Assembly (NCBI GenBank): GCA_038373865.1
Contig: JAXGGA010005204.1
Span: 16,329 to 80,328, forward strand
Source: Uloborus plumipes
Taxonomy: Eukaryota; Arthropoda; Arachnida; Araneae; Uloboridae
Reading direction: 5' to 3'
DNA: 64,000 bases
Shown here: positions 1 to 13,800 of the stretch, piece by piece
Numbering within the stretch: the first letter of the stretch is position 1
How the letters are laid out: every line of letters begins with the position of its first letter
Made by a program: the position numbers and the translations under genes
Notes under the pieces: model-generated
Databases searched by the model: none
Told to the model about the DNA's origin: nothing
What the model saw: the letters and a program-made list of their open reading frames with translations, nothing else

Positions 1-1721
1 AACGACTTTGGTCCTAAGCACCAATACTGTTCTTAACAGTATAGTACTAACATAAATGAATAGTATGCTTGCTAGTCCTGCCAATATTTCAGTATTTTGA
101 ATGGAGTTTTTTTTTAAACTAGCAAATACGAAAGATAACAGAGGTTAAAATAAACATAAAATTCAGTTAAGAGACTCATAATGTACACTTCTGTGGTCTT
201 CGAAAAAGATAAAGGGAAATGTAAAACGAAATATAAAAACTTGAACTTTGATGCAAAAAAATTATGTTTCAGTTCGAATTTCAAAGTTTGAATTCTTAAG
301 ATTGCGAGTATGTATTATAAAAAAATTCAAAGTTAAAAAAGTAACACCTATGTGTATGTGTAATGGTCTATGTGTATTTATATTATTTTTTGAGTTTTCC
401 CAATCAATCTTTAAAAAGGTGTTTCCCAGATAGCATTGGATAAAAATCGTTTATTTGTGCATATGTTTTCGTAACTAATAATTGTGTTTATTGTCAAGTA
501 GATATCCACCAGTGTGTTTTAGCACAAAAATTTTAAAGATTTACATTTCACTGGAAATAGTTTAAATATTTTCCTTGCAATCATATATTGTGTGAAAATG
601 AAATAAAGGTTTATAAAACGAAACAATTGTTTTCTTTTTTTCACATTATTTATGACAACTTTAAAAAGTATAGAAATAAAACTTCCTTTTTCAGATTGAT
701 TGAACAAAAAACGCCTTAATTATCACATTCGTTCTTTGTTTTTGACATTGTCGAGAAATATTTTACTGAAATTATTAATTAGTTGTAAATTGTCTGTGCT
801 GCTTAACGTGATTCATTTTAAAAAATCTTTCTTGTTCCTTTATTGCACTAATGTTAAATGTTTAATGTATCGTTGATCATGTTTGTGCTTTATCATATGA
901 AAATACAAACAAAATATTCATTCTTGCTCTGAATTAAAAGTTTGTTTTTGTCACAAATGAAAATTTCAGTATATCCTATTGTTTTATCTTTCAGCCTATC
1001 ATCTACTGTGATGACCAAGCATTCTTTTTGTTTCCGTTTTAAAAAATTGTCTTTTTAATGCAAAATTATTCGTGTTTTTTTTTTTTTTTTTCATTTGATA
1101 TCGTAACTAATTACTTCTTATTTTACAGCACTGTGAGTCCAAATGTTTACAGCTTTAAAATTAATTTATAACTTTATTAACTTTTGAACTTAGAACCTAT
1201 ATACATTCAACTTGGAAATAATGTAAATTTTTCATTTTCATTCTTGATTTTTCATTTACATCATTTCATAAAAACACATTAATGTCGTATTTATTATATT
1301 AACGCTACTTTATAAAAAATCGGTAAATGAAACTGATATATAATTCACTTACACAAACTATATTTCGATATTAACGTTTCTTGAAACTAGTTTCAGTCCG
1401 AGATTTACCCGCAGGAATAGTTCAACAATATGTGCCATAATTAGTTTGGAGGAGGCTTAATGTTACTATCTACCTATTTTCACGAGGCTTGCCTAAAATA
1501 CTTCATACAAAAATACATCCTAGCTTTCGGCTTTTTTCTTTCAATGCCTAGCGTAAAATAAGTTTTGGTAAAAATTATCTTTAAAATACAGGATTTGCTC
1601 TAATATGGGTAGAGGTGACCTTGAGTCTCCATCACTCGCGAAACGTCGTATGAATTCGTCGAAGCGCAATAGTTTGGTATGATTCCCTTGTTTGGTTAAT
1701 AACACTTATTTCTTATTGCAG
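1..1721. other. Intron or 5' flank of the Dscam-like gene
   Basis: AT-rich sequence ending in a good 3' splice site (TTCTTATTGCAG at 1710-1721). I checked both strands for an Ig-type exon (a Cys-containing strand followed by an in-phase donor) and found none. The short reading frames here look random. Since the next exon starts inside a codon, this is probably an intron and the upstream exons are outside the window. Confidence 0.6.
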
Positions 1722-1841
1722 TGTCTCCGCAATGGGTGCAGGAGCCAAAAGACCTTTCAGCGATGGGAGGACAGATCACATCTTTGGACTGCTTCACCAG
1801 AGGATACCCCAAGCCCAATGTCAGCTGGAAAAAGAAAAATG
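1722..1841 (+). CDS. Exon: first half of Ig domain (Dscam Ig8-like)
   Basis: Acceptor TTGCAG, donor G|GTATGAG. Enters in phase 1 (needs one base from an upstream exon) and leaves in phase 1. It encodes the WVQEPKDLSAMGG strand, the first Ig cysteine (SLDCFTRGYPKP) and the VSWKK core tryptophan. GYPKPNVSWKKKN closely echoes the GFPKPQVTWKK segment of insect Dscam Ig8. In sDscam-beta genes the second Ig belongs to a variable cassette; in sDscam-alpha it is constant. This exon could therefore be constant or the last cassette. Confidence 0.9.
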
Positions 1842-4800
1842 GTATGAGACTGTTTTTTCACACATTATCAAATGACTTTTACTATATTTCTCAGAAAAGT
1901 GAGACTTCACAAACTCTCGCTCTCTGACTCCGCTTCAAAACGGAAATCTCTTCAGTTTTTCTATTAAATATTTCTGATTTTGCTCATGTGGTTTTAATTC
2001 GTCTAATCTAAAAGAAAAGAGCAAAAATACCAGGCCCGTTATTTATAGTTTTTTCGGGGGGGGGGTCAAAGGGTACGAACGAAATGCAATTTCATCGGAA
2101 AAGAACAAAAACCACACACACTTATATATACATTTCTTGATTTATCAAAGCGAGGTGGGCAATTAATGCCCACCCTTGACCCAACTGAAAGATGGGCCTG
2201 AAAAATTCGTTTGACTAAACTTTTGAGGACTATATCCGATTTTCAATACTTGAAATACGCTTGTACACTCACTGTACAGATGTTAAAAATGTCTCTGATT
2301 GTGTAAATAATTCTTTTCAAAATAATCTGCTAACCATGTTATTCTTCTTTCAGATGATGGTAGTGATTTAATGATAACCGAGAGTTCTCGTTGGAAGATT
2401 GCTGAAAATGGGTCCCTCATTTTCAAGAAAATAAGTAAAGATGACGAAGGAGTTTATACCTGTGACGTCAATAATGGTGTTGGAGAAGGCTTAAGAAAAT
2501 CAGCCAGGTTGAGTGTCAAAGGTATTTGTTGAGTTTTAAGCTTAGAAATTATGGCTTACATTAATCTTGAAAATACTTAAATTAGGTTTAGAAAGTGGCT
2601 TAAAGTTTCAGGGGGAAATAAGTGCTATTTTATTTTATTATTATTTTGGGGGAGGGGGTTCTGATTTTAAGACAAATAATGTGTGCATTTTCTATGGATG
2701 TCCCTCCCCCTCCCCCCAAGGACGATCTCCCACACTCTTAAATGTTTTGTAGCATACCTTACCCTCAAAAAACAATGAAACCCCTCCAAAATGAAATAAA
2801 ATATCTGTTAAATCAACTCCTTCCCTTAAATATTTCAATGGTGAAGTCTGCACCATGATCCCCCCCCTCCCGCCCTTTCTCCTCTGTATCCCAGCAGTTT
2901 CTCAACTTGAAATGGCATACAGCACGGTGCAATGTGTTGGGTTTATTTAAACTACTACTTAAGTCTTAGTAAAAAAAAAATTCTTCTTTACTTATTTAAA
3001 AATGCAAAAGCATCTGAATCAGATACAAATTAAATGCAAAATGCAATAATACTTGGCCCTTTTATTTATTTCATATTGCAGCAAGTATCCAAAATTTATG
3101 TTAGGCGCTGTAGTCTAGTTATATAGGCTCATACGCTCCGTATGGTAAAACGCCCCAATGCCAAAACAGCCACACAATCCACTGGTATGAATGCTTTTCA
3201 GAGGCAATGGTATGCAAAGTGTATAGTATAATGTCCTGTATTTTTTTTACTGTTTTCTACCGATTAATACTATTACTAGCCCTACAAGCCGTAAGTATAA
3301 GACAAAATCATGTAAAATCTTTTTATAATTAAAGTTAATTTCAAGGCTTGTTATGTTACCCATGCAATAATTTGTATCAAATAAGCTAACTGCTACCACT
3401 TTTCTCAATTATAATTTTATAATGTAATTTTTTAAGTGGTTCACTGCATTCCAATGGAGTGGTATGAATTGCCTGGCTATCAGGTTAATATGCCAATGAC
3501 GTTTTTTGGTAACAAGTAATTCATTTCGCAATTGTTAGTGCTGATCGATTTGACACAGCATCTCTACCTTCATTGGAAAAAGTATTAGGCATTTAGTTTT
3601 ATTTTTTATTCACATAAGTTTTTACAAGTGTTTCCTCTTAGGTAGGTCATGATATTCCTACTTACTATATATCCTAAAAGCCTATTAAGATTCTTGCTTC
3701 ATAAAACCCAATCAACACAATCAAAATTTTAATTTTTCACTTGTTTGACATTTTTTTAGCTCCTCCTCGGATTGGCTCTGCTTATCGAATCAAAAATGCC
3801 CGCAAAGCTGAATCGACAACTTTGGTGTGTGAAGCAGAAGGAGATCAACCGTTGATAACGTCATGGTCCAAAAATGGAGTTGAATTGCAAACCACCGGAA
3901 GGTAACTGTCAAACAATAATAAATACATGAAGACACATTATTATTAATTGCTTTCTCTGTGTGTGGATCTAACTAGAAAGGTGGAATCGAATCTCAAAAC
4001 TAATCGAATATCGAGATACGAAATAATTTGTATTTCAATTTGGTTCTCCTTATTGCTTAATCTTAAAAATATCAAATTAAATAATTACAGGTGATTCTCT
4101 CCTGATTGTAATTATAGTTTTACATAATAACGACTAATAACTATGAGTTGAAAATAATGCAAATATCGGTAAGAACTGATGTTAACAGCTGAATAAAATA
4201 ACCTTAATAACAGTACACGCCATGTTGTTGTCAATATTAAACTATAAAACAAAGAACGCTACTGCCACCCAGACAAACATTACTCACATGGCTAATTATT
4301 TTTATACCTAAATAAAACATAAAATCTACCTGAATTCATGTTAATATTCATAAAAGTTACGTGAATACGCTTGTCCGTAAGGAAAATAATGATAATATTG
4401 TAACTGAAGGTGAAGATTTCAAAATAGAATCATTACTGTTGAGAATATTTTTTCGAGAGCAATTTTTCCGAACAAACAAGCTTCGTCATCTTTATGAATA
4501 TGAATTTTAATCTGTGATCAAAAAATTAGTCGTATTTTATTTTTATGAAATATTTTCCTGCTGTTTCATTACTTAGATGCGTATAGTGATGATGTTAATT
4601 AAGCTCCTCTCTCTCTCTCTTTTCTTATTGCTTCATAAATTAATTTTGGATACATTTCTCAATCTCAATTCGTAAAAAATAGTTTAAAGGTATATTTTTC
4701 GCTCAAAAATCGAGCGTTCCCATTACCTGCCAGCAGTCTTTGCCGCTGTGCACTGCGAAACAAAGAACGTATGGTAAAATAAACTGCTTCCAGGCAAAGT

Positions 4801-7800
4801 GCTTGGTCAGAAAGCATACATTCAGGCAAAACACGTGTCAGAAACAAAGAAAATGAAAATGAATATTTCAACGGGTATTTGAATTATTGTCGAACTAATT
4901 GATCTGGATGTTGAGACATATTTCTTAAAATCAATAATTGTCAATTAATCCTTGTAAATATTAATCATTCAATTTGAAAAATAAAATTTGCTTAGGTGAA
5001 ATAGTTTTTGCTTTAGCCGCTCAAACCGAAGAAAGATTTTAAACTTTTATAATCATTTGTAAAATTTGTATACTTTTGAATTTCAATTATAAAAATTAAG
5101 TTATTTCCATGAATGCATTAATTGTTTTACAGCATTTTTCCAATTCACGGCTATTTTAGCGCGAACATTATTTTCAATCGAAGACGCCAACTGTCATTGA
5201 TCCGGACCTTGCTAAACCGGACTTCGCTTAACTCGTGCAGTCATTTAGATGAGCAGTAAATAAAAGGCGTGTTAGTGCAATAAAGTATTTTGGTAGGACG
5301 TATTTTATGTTTTTGTAATGCATTTTTGTCATTTTCTCTTACACAGTCTTACGTCTCATTCTTTTAATGCAATTTTTACTGCATACTTTATTTTAAATCC
5401 CTTATGTCGATTAAATAGGTTTTTCTTTTAATTCGTACTTTTTCATTTAATTAGACATGCTGAGTCCCGTACTAATACGAATTATTACTATAAGGTTTGA
5501 CTATAAGTAATAAATAACCAAATGGTTACTCATTTCTAAAGATATAATATCGATTCATTACGCGTGATAAAGGAGCACGGTATTTATAGAATAAAACTCT
5601 TAATGTTAAGGTATTAGCTTAGAATACTCACAATGTAAAAAATAAATGTTGTTTTTACAGTATAATACAGCTAATTTTACGGAAATACACTGTAAAATTA
5701 CTACTTTTACAGTTTATTACTGATCATTTTACAGTTTTAAACTGGAATCTCTACTGCCAGTATAACACTTGTTTTTACAATAATAAACTGCAATTTTATG
5801 GTAAAATTGGTAAAATTGCTAATTTTTCAGTAGTAAACTAAAATTACTAGTTTTACTGTATTAAACTGTAAAATTGGAAAATGTACAGTAATAAACTGTT
5901 AAATTGGAAATTTTACAGTAATAAACTGTTAAATTGCTAGTTTTACAGTAATAAACTGTTAAATTGCTAGTTTTACAGTAATAAACTTAAATTGCTAGTT
6001 TTACAGTAATAAACTGTTAAATTGCTAGTTTTACAGTAATAAACTTAAATTGCTAGTTTTACAGAAATAAACTCTAAAATTGCTAGTTTTATAGTTTATT
6101 ACTGCGCTTTTATAGTTTTAAAGGGAAAACTCCACTTTCAGTATTATAGTGTAAAAGCAACAATTTAATTTATTTTTTGTTTTGTAGTGTAGTTATTTTT
6201 TATGCCTAATAATGTAAAATCTAGTTTTACGTGTAAAAGTTACATAAACAAGCGAGTCCATAAAAATAATACTGTAACTGTGTGTGAAACTTTTCAAACG
6301 GAAACATTATTTAGGACTATTTTTGCGGGAGGGTCATTTTTTCTAAAAAAGTGAGCTTTATTTTCTTTTTTGGAAAGAATTTTTACTTATGGATCGAATA
6401 ATCGTCGTATTTTATTTTTCATAGCGTACTTTCGTGTATTTTTGAACTTAAAAGAACTTAAGAAGTATCTGATATTGATGAAACACATTTGTTTTGTATT
6501 ATGAATTTCTTTCAAATACATTATAAATCATGAGTTCGTAAAATTTCATACTTTGCACGTTTTTTCTCGCTAAACTGAGTGTTACCCTTACCTGCAAACA
6601 GTCTTTGCCGCTGAACATTGCAAGACAAAGAATGCATGGTAAAATAAACTGCATCCAGACTACGTGCTTGGCCAGAAAGCATACATTCGGGCAAAACACG
6701 TGTCAGGAACAAAGAGAATGAAAATGAATAGTTTCTTGAATTTAAATAATTGTAGAATTAATTAAATTGAATGTAGACATTTATGCATTAAGAAAAATTA
6801 TTATGAATTGTTCTTGGCAAATAATAATCAATCAGTTTAGGGAATTAAGCTTGTCGTTGAAATAATTTTTAGCTTAGCCTCTCAAACCGAATATAATTAT
6901 AAACTTTTATAATTATTTTTAATTTCAGGGTACATTTGATTTTTTTTCTTATTAAAATATTATTTCTAAAAACCATTATTTGTTTTTCGTCTAATTTTTT
7001 TATGCCTAATAATGTAAAATCTACGTATGATCATGATCACGTTAATACACGTAAAAGTCACGTAAACGTTCGAGTCCATAAAAAAAATAATTGTATAACT
7101 GCGTGAAATTTTTAAAACATAAACGCTATTTAAGAATTTTGTCGTTTTTCCAAAAACAACTTAATTAGTCATCCTTTTGAATATGAATTTTACTTTGTAG
7201 CCGAATAATAGTCTTATTTTAATTTTCATGTCTTTTTTTTATACTTAAATGCATGTACATTCTTGATATTAATTTAGCACTTTTAGTTTTGCGTCATAAG
7301 GTTCTTTCAAATCTATTTCGAAATCTAAATTCGTAGAAAATAAAACTGTAAACGTATTTTTCACGCTAAATTGAGCGTTGTCGTTACCTGCATGCAGTCT
7401 TTGCCGCGCTACACGCTACGAGACAAAGAGCGTACCGTAAAATAAACTGCCACCAGGCAACGTGCTTGGCCAGAAAGCATACATTCAGTTGAAACAAAGA
7501 ATAAAAATTAATATTTTCTTAGAAATGAATGATTGCAGGACTAATTAAAATGGATATAGACATTAATCTGTTGAGAAAAAAATATTCATTAATTGCATAA
7601 ATATTAATCATTCACTTTGGAAAATAAGGCTTGTAGACGAAATAACTTTTCTTTTGAGCCGCTCAACTGAAAATGATTTTAAGCTTTCATAAAAAATTTT
7701 AATTTCTGCGTACGATTGAGTTACAATTCTTTCAATAATTATATTTCTGTTAAATAAATACTTGTTTTCTGGTAAGTTTCCTCTGCTTGGTTATTATAGT

Positions 7801-10800
7801 ACGAGCATTTTTTTTTTCCATAAAAGTGTTATTGCTCATGCTCATGTCAAAAGAAAAAAATTTCATATTAATCCATAGCAGGTGATGACGATCACGCCAT
7901 TTATATAATAAAACTCTTAGCTTTGATATGAAGCTTATAACATTTAAATACGTCCCCTCCATGTTGCGTCGAACCAATTTAACATCTACTCTGAAGGTAT
8001 TGCCTGCAATCGAAGCACTCATCTTACACTGGAAAAAATGTTGTTTTTACAGTATAATACAGCTAATTTTACAGTGATATTACTGTAATAAACTGTAAAA
8101 TTGCTAGTTTTACAGAAATAAACTGTAAAATAGCTAGTTTTATAGTTTTTTACTGTACTTTTACAGTTTTAAAGTGAAATCTCTGCTTTCAGTATTATAC
8201 TGTAAAAACAACAGTTTATTTCTTAATAAATATAGGTATAGCAAATACTCTATGCACAACTTCTGAATGAAGCTGAATTTTACATAATAATGACTTATAA
8301 CAGTGTGTAGAAAATAGTACAAATATCAGTAAGTTATTATCTTAACATCAGTATAAAATAAGCTTAATATCAGTACGAATCATGTTTGTATCAATAAACA
8401 AAGCTTTAAAAAAAAAAAACAACAACTCTACAGCCACCCATACAATCATTGATCACATCCGTACGAAGTAATACTTATTTTCTGTACCTAAGAATGTAAA
8501 ATACACGTAAGGTCAAGTCAATATGCATTAAAGTAACTTAAAGCTTGTTTCATCACTTTTTTAAATTTTAATTTTTGACCGAGTACTCATCGTGCGTTAT
8601 TTTGTCTAAAGTATTTTCCTATCTTTTCTGTTCTTAAATATATGTAATGAGTATCTGATATTCGTTAAACACTTCTGCAGACATCATAACTTTCTTTTGA
8701 ACACATATCTGAATCAAAATTCGTAAAAAGTAAAAGTTTAAAAGTATTTTCTCGTTTAATTGAGCGTTCCCGAGTCCTGAAAGCAGTCTTTGCCACTGCG
8801 CACTGCGAGACAAAGAACCGTATGGTAAAATAAACAACATGCAGGCAAGGTGCTCAATCAGAAAGCTTACATTCAGTCAAAACACGTGTCAGAGACAAAG
8901 AAAATGAAAATGAATATTTTATCGGATATGAACTATTGCAGGACAAATTTAACATGAATGCAAACATTTATGTTTCAGAAAAAGTATTTCTTAATTTATC
9001 TTTGCAAACATTAATCATTCATTGTGGGAAATTAGGCTTGAATATGATTTATTTTTTCGCCGCTCAAACCGAAAATCATTTTTAATCGTAAAATCCTTTT
9101 TGATAACTGCGTACATTTAACTCTGAATTATCAAAATAATATTATTGTTATAAAAACATTACATGGTTTCCCGTAATTTTCCTCTCCACCGTTATTATAC
9201 TATGAGCATTCTTTTATTCATACAAGTAATAAGGATTCAAATTATTGCTCAAGTCTAAAAATATATCCATTCATTGCAGCCAATAAAGGGATACGCTATT
9301 TATTTCACAAAACTCTTAGGTTGGTACGTTAGTTTATAGCGCTTAGACAAGCCCCCTCCTAGTTGCGTCGGGTCAGTCTAACAACTACTCTAAAGATTGC
9401 AAACAAAGCACTTCTCTTTGTATAGCCTGGCAGTAATTGTATTTTTACATGACACTGGCTTGTAACAATGCGTGTAGAAAATAATGCAAGTAGCAGTAAG
9501 AAAGTATGTTAACAGCAGTCTAAAATAGACTTAATATTAATACAAACCATGTTGCAGTCAACATTAAACAGTGCTAATTTATAAGCAAAATACTACACTG
9601 CAAAACATAAGCTTATGTTTTTACAGTGTAGTGCTGGCAGCAGAAGTTCAAGTTTAAAACTGTAAAATGCGCAGTAATAAACTCTGTACCTCAGAACCAG
9701 ACTAACGTAAGTCCATTTTCGTCATTTTTCAGTAGAGGGGAAAAACGATGTATTCGACAATCGTTTTTCCCCTCTACCGAAAAATGACGAAAATGGACTT
9801 ACGTTAGTCTGGTTCTGAGGTACAGAACTGTAAAACTAGCAATTTTAAACTTTATTACTGTAGACTATCAATTTTACGGTAAAATTAGCAATTTTACCGT
9901 TTATTACTATAAAATTAGCTGTATTATCCTGTAAAAACATTTATGTGTACTGCCACCCATACACACATAAACTACATCCTTACACAGCAAATCTTTTTTT
10001 TTTGGCCTAAAACGTAAAATTAAAACGTTAAGAACGTAAAATCCACATACGGTCATGTTAATATGCGTGTCCGGAAAGGAGGGGGGATAATAATATAAAT
10101 TTACTGTGCTTGAAGCTTTTAAAACAAACAAAAGGTATGAATTCTTTTGCGGTGGTTATTTTCTGAAAAAAATTGTTTCGTCACCTTTTTAAACATGAAT
10201 TTTAGTTTGTGATCGAATAATCATCGTGTTTTATTTTGTCTGAATGTTTTTTTTTTTTTTTTAACTTAAATCTTTGTAGTGAGTATCTGATATTGATTAA
10301 GCACTTCTCTATGCATCGTAAGTTTGTTCTGAATACATTTCTGAATCCAAATTCATAAAAATTTAAAGTTTTTTGGAATGTGAATCTGCAGGAAAACCAA
10401 TCGTATTGCGAAGTTCTTTGTTTAAACTAAATTGCCTAAAAGTTGTTTTTACAGCTAGGCCGAAGCATTATTGTAAAGTAAAGCGTTTTACAGTGGGTTG
10501 TGTGACAAAAAAAAGAAAACTTCAAAAAAAATGACTGTTTCACGTAAAGATTTTTTTTTTTTTTTTCATTTTTTATATATTCTTTATAAACCTAATTCAT
10601 ACCTCTTTCTTACAGGGTGCAAATAAATGAAGAACTTTCTGCTACTGGAGTCATTGCCCAATTTACTATTTTATCGACTCATCGAAACGACGGTGGATCC
10701 TACGTTTGTTCTGCTAAGAATAAATTTGGAGAAGTGAACAATACTATCATTCTCAGAATCGTTGGTGAGCATTAAATTGTTTTTTCTCTTTACCATTTTT

Positions 10801-13800
10801 TTAAATTAAATATGTATAATGGTATACACTTGAACGAGTATTATCGGTTTAGACTTTTGGCAATTTGTTTCACATTTGAATTTTTTCAGATAACGTGTAC
10901 GAAAAAATTACTTCTTATAAAGCGGCATATTTTACCATTGTGTCTGAAGTTAAATTTTTGGTTCCAGAAGAATTTTATTTTTTTAACACTCTTTGTTGCT
11001 GTTTCTGCATCCTTTATTCAACTACCCGCTGCCCATCAGAGTTTATTTATTTACTTATCTCTTTATTTTTTATTTATTTATTTATTCGCCTACGACACAA
11101 TGAAAACACAATAACTAGCAAAAACTCTACAAGAGTGAAGTAATTTTAGTAAGTAAAAATATTTACACACTAAAGGTCTTCTAAGCTTTACAGACTTGTA
11201 GTTTAAGTAAGCTCCCAAACTATCCCCACAAACACCATACATTACAAGTTTATGCACGCAAGCACCATGTAATGAAAACAAGAGATAATTATTTTGATCG
11301 CCAATGGTAAATATTGTCTGAAAATATTAACTTAAACTTTTTTTTCAACTAAATTCGATTTTTGTTTGTTGTAGGGCGTAGAGCTTAACTCCTAGCAAAA
11401 GGAGTACAAAAGGCCAAAAATCCTTAGATCTTATTTTTGCACTGTATTTCGTCTAAAATGTTTAAATTAGCACATAAAACTGAAAAGAAGTGCAAGAGTT
11501 CAGCTTCCCCTGCAAATTAAGTTCTAGTTTATTTTGAAATTGTTTCATTAAACGGTAAAATATTTTTTTTAGTACTAGCCTGCGTGTCCTTGATGCACAC
11601 GTTCCGTTTGGCTTGTTAAACTATTGAATACATCATTGCATGGTACTTCAGAAATTGATTGATCATGCCTGCTCGTTAAGCTCATTGTTGCATATGTCTC
11701 TTAAAACATTTAAAACATATTAAAATTACCTAGGATGAAATTAAATGGCAATTTTGTTTACAAAAAAAATGATGAATTTAAGTCTCATTAAATTCAAATA
11801 TAAATTAATTTACATGTGTTTACCTTGAAGCAAATTGTTGAATACATATAAGTATCGAAGCCCGGTAAAAAATATATGAATGAACAAGAACAAAAATTCT
11901 CCTTTTTGATAAATTTCACTTTAAAACATAATCATAATACAACAAGGAATAATATATTTTGGTTGAAAAGATATCCGATAAAATGTCTTCGCAATCTATG
12001 CTTATTTCTGCACGTTGACGAAGTAATTCCTTATGAACTAGAGACAGACACATGTCTGCAACTGCCAACGCTATTTGCATTTCAACTGTTGTTTTACAGA
12101 TTTTAACTTCACCGCATGAAGGTAAACATTTAAATCTCACTAACAACCGCTCAGAGTAAGACCGAAGAAAAAGAGAGAAATGCTTGTTGATATTTTTTTC
12201 TAAATTAGATGTTAAATAAAGGTACTTGTTTTTTATGTATTATTTACACATGTTTTATGTACTTTCATTGATCTCAAAAATGAAAGTGTTGTATTTTTTC
12301 GGTTATTTATAATACCAATACATAATAACAATTAAGAGTGAAAAAAAATACTTAATTTTCCTACATTTCTAAACTCGCTGTTTTAAGTAGCAAGATTCAT
12401 ATTGAATTCAGAAATGAACGACGAACTATTTATTTCATTAAAACAGAATTTTCACATTAAATTTACGTAGAAATTCTGAAAATAATTCATTTTTTTAACA
12501 AAGAGAATAATTCATGCATAAAAAAGTGAAAGTGTTAGTATTTAATATTTTCCTCACATATTCTATAATTTTATGCTCTTCGTAGAATTTTGAAAACGTA
12601 GTCATACCTGCCAACTTGTACGTTTGGGCCGTACAATGTACGTTTTATTGCCCTTTTGTACGATCGTACGGTAAAGGTGTAAAATCGTACGTTTTTCAGA
12701 TTTTTCATCAGTTCTATTTTTTTTCCCATATATAACTACATTTCAACGACGAAGCTTCTTTAGAATACATCGTTACATGTATTCATACGCTAGGCAAAGC
12801 CTAAACTTCGTCATATTTCAGCACTGAACGCGTACTTCGCAGAAAACTGGTCCGCGTGTTTGAGACTGCAATCCTTTTGCATCGTGCAAATATTTTAACA
12901 TTTGCGAAATTTTTAGGTTACATTGACATATGCTACTTTAGGTTATCACATTTAATTATTTATTTTTATAAATTTTCTCCTCCCCATTTTACATGTTTAC
13001 ATTCTACCCGCGATTCTCGTAAAATCGCTTCTTTTGCTTGACATTTCAATCCTTTAACATCTGGTCAGTGCTTTAATATTTTTGATGGTTAGAAGTTATT
13101 TTAACATGACTACCGAAAACTACTTTATTTTGTTTCATTTATTTTCTTTTCATGCTTTTTTTTTTACCAACATGCTTATATTTAACACATACGTCACTGA
13201 AAGTTGCAACTGAAATAAATTTATTCAATTGAAAATATAAAGAAAAGTTAAAATATTAATTAAAATGAAAAAAAAACTACTGAAAGTGACCGTGATATAA
13301 TTACAATAACTTATTTAATGGCTGATTTTGATTAAGAAATACGTTATTGTCTCAGTACGATTTCGTAGGAAAATAAATTGTAAGATTTTCTAAGTAGACA
13401 TGTTGGCAGGTATGCGTAGTACTTGTGGTAAGAAATAACATTATTGTTAACAGCCACAATTTTTTGGGGGGGAGGGGAGAGGGGTCATAACGGTTCCTTC
13501 ATGTACATGCATTAACATTCTATAAGATTACCTACTAGGATTAAACCAAGAGTTTGTAGAAAGTGATCCCTCCTCCTCCGCCGTACCCAGGATCTCTTAC
13601 TAATGTTATGAATGATTTTTTCCACTAATAATTTTTTCTCTCTTTAATTATAGCTACACGTTTTCTTACACAAGTGAACCTGTCTTAACACTGAACTTTT
13701 AAACTGTTCTAACATTCTCTAATAGAGAACTCTTAGGAGTCACTAATGTTTTAAAAATGTTTTTACGAAATTTAATTATTCACTGCCATGATTTGAATAT

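Larger units (their letters stand above)
4100..10400. repeat. Five-unit tandem duplication inside the intron between the two Ig9 exons
   Basis: About 1.0-1.5 kb units repeat: U1 about 4100-5625, U2 about 6190-6985, U3 about 6990-8024, U4 about 8225-9425, U5 about 9425-10400. Each carries the same ordered landmarks: TTACATAATAA, GCCACCCA, CATGTTAATA, GAATTTTA plus TTTGTGATCGA, then a core with CAGTCTTTGCCGC, AAATAAACTGC and GAAAGCATACATTC. The core (4701-4870, 6565-6735, 7365-7510, 8755-8915) looks better conserved than the flanks. U5 is truncated before it. TTTTACAG-type elements were inserted at or within units after duplication. Confidence 0.75.

Noticed and set aside
1..1721. A variable Ig1 cassette exon just upstream
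   Set aside because: No frame shows the Ig cysteine/tryptophan pattern with splice sites. The short frames are random.
5860..6090. CRISPR-like array of direct repeats
   Set aside because: Units are contiguous with no unique spacers, lie within a palindromic element, and the DNA is animal.
4665..8840. Similar - strand open frames (TRVLPECMLS, AVYFT, QRLLAG) in three intron units as a conserved small protein
   Set aside because: They are copies of the same duplicated core. The third core (7365-7510) has a frameshift and stop, starts and ends differ, and the host strand is opposite. Duplication explains the similarity.
4100..10400. Tandem intron units as duplicated alternative exons of the Dscam type
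   Set aside because: No unit contains an Ig-like motif with in-phase acceptor and donor; only the flanking exons do.
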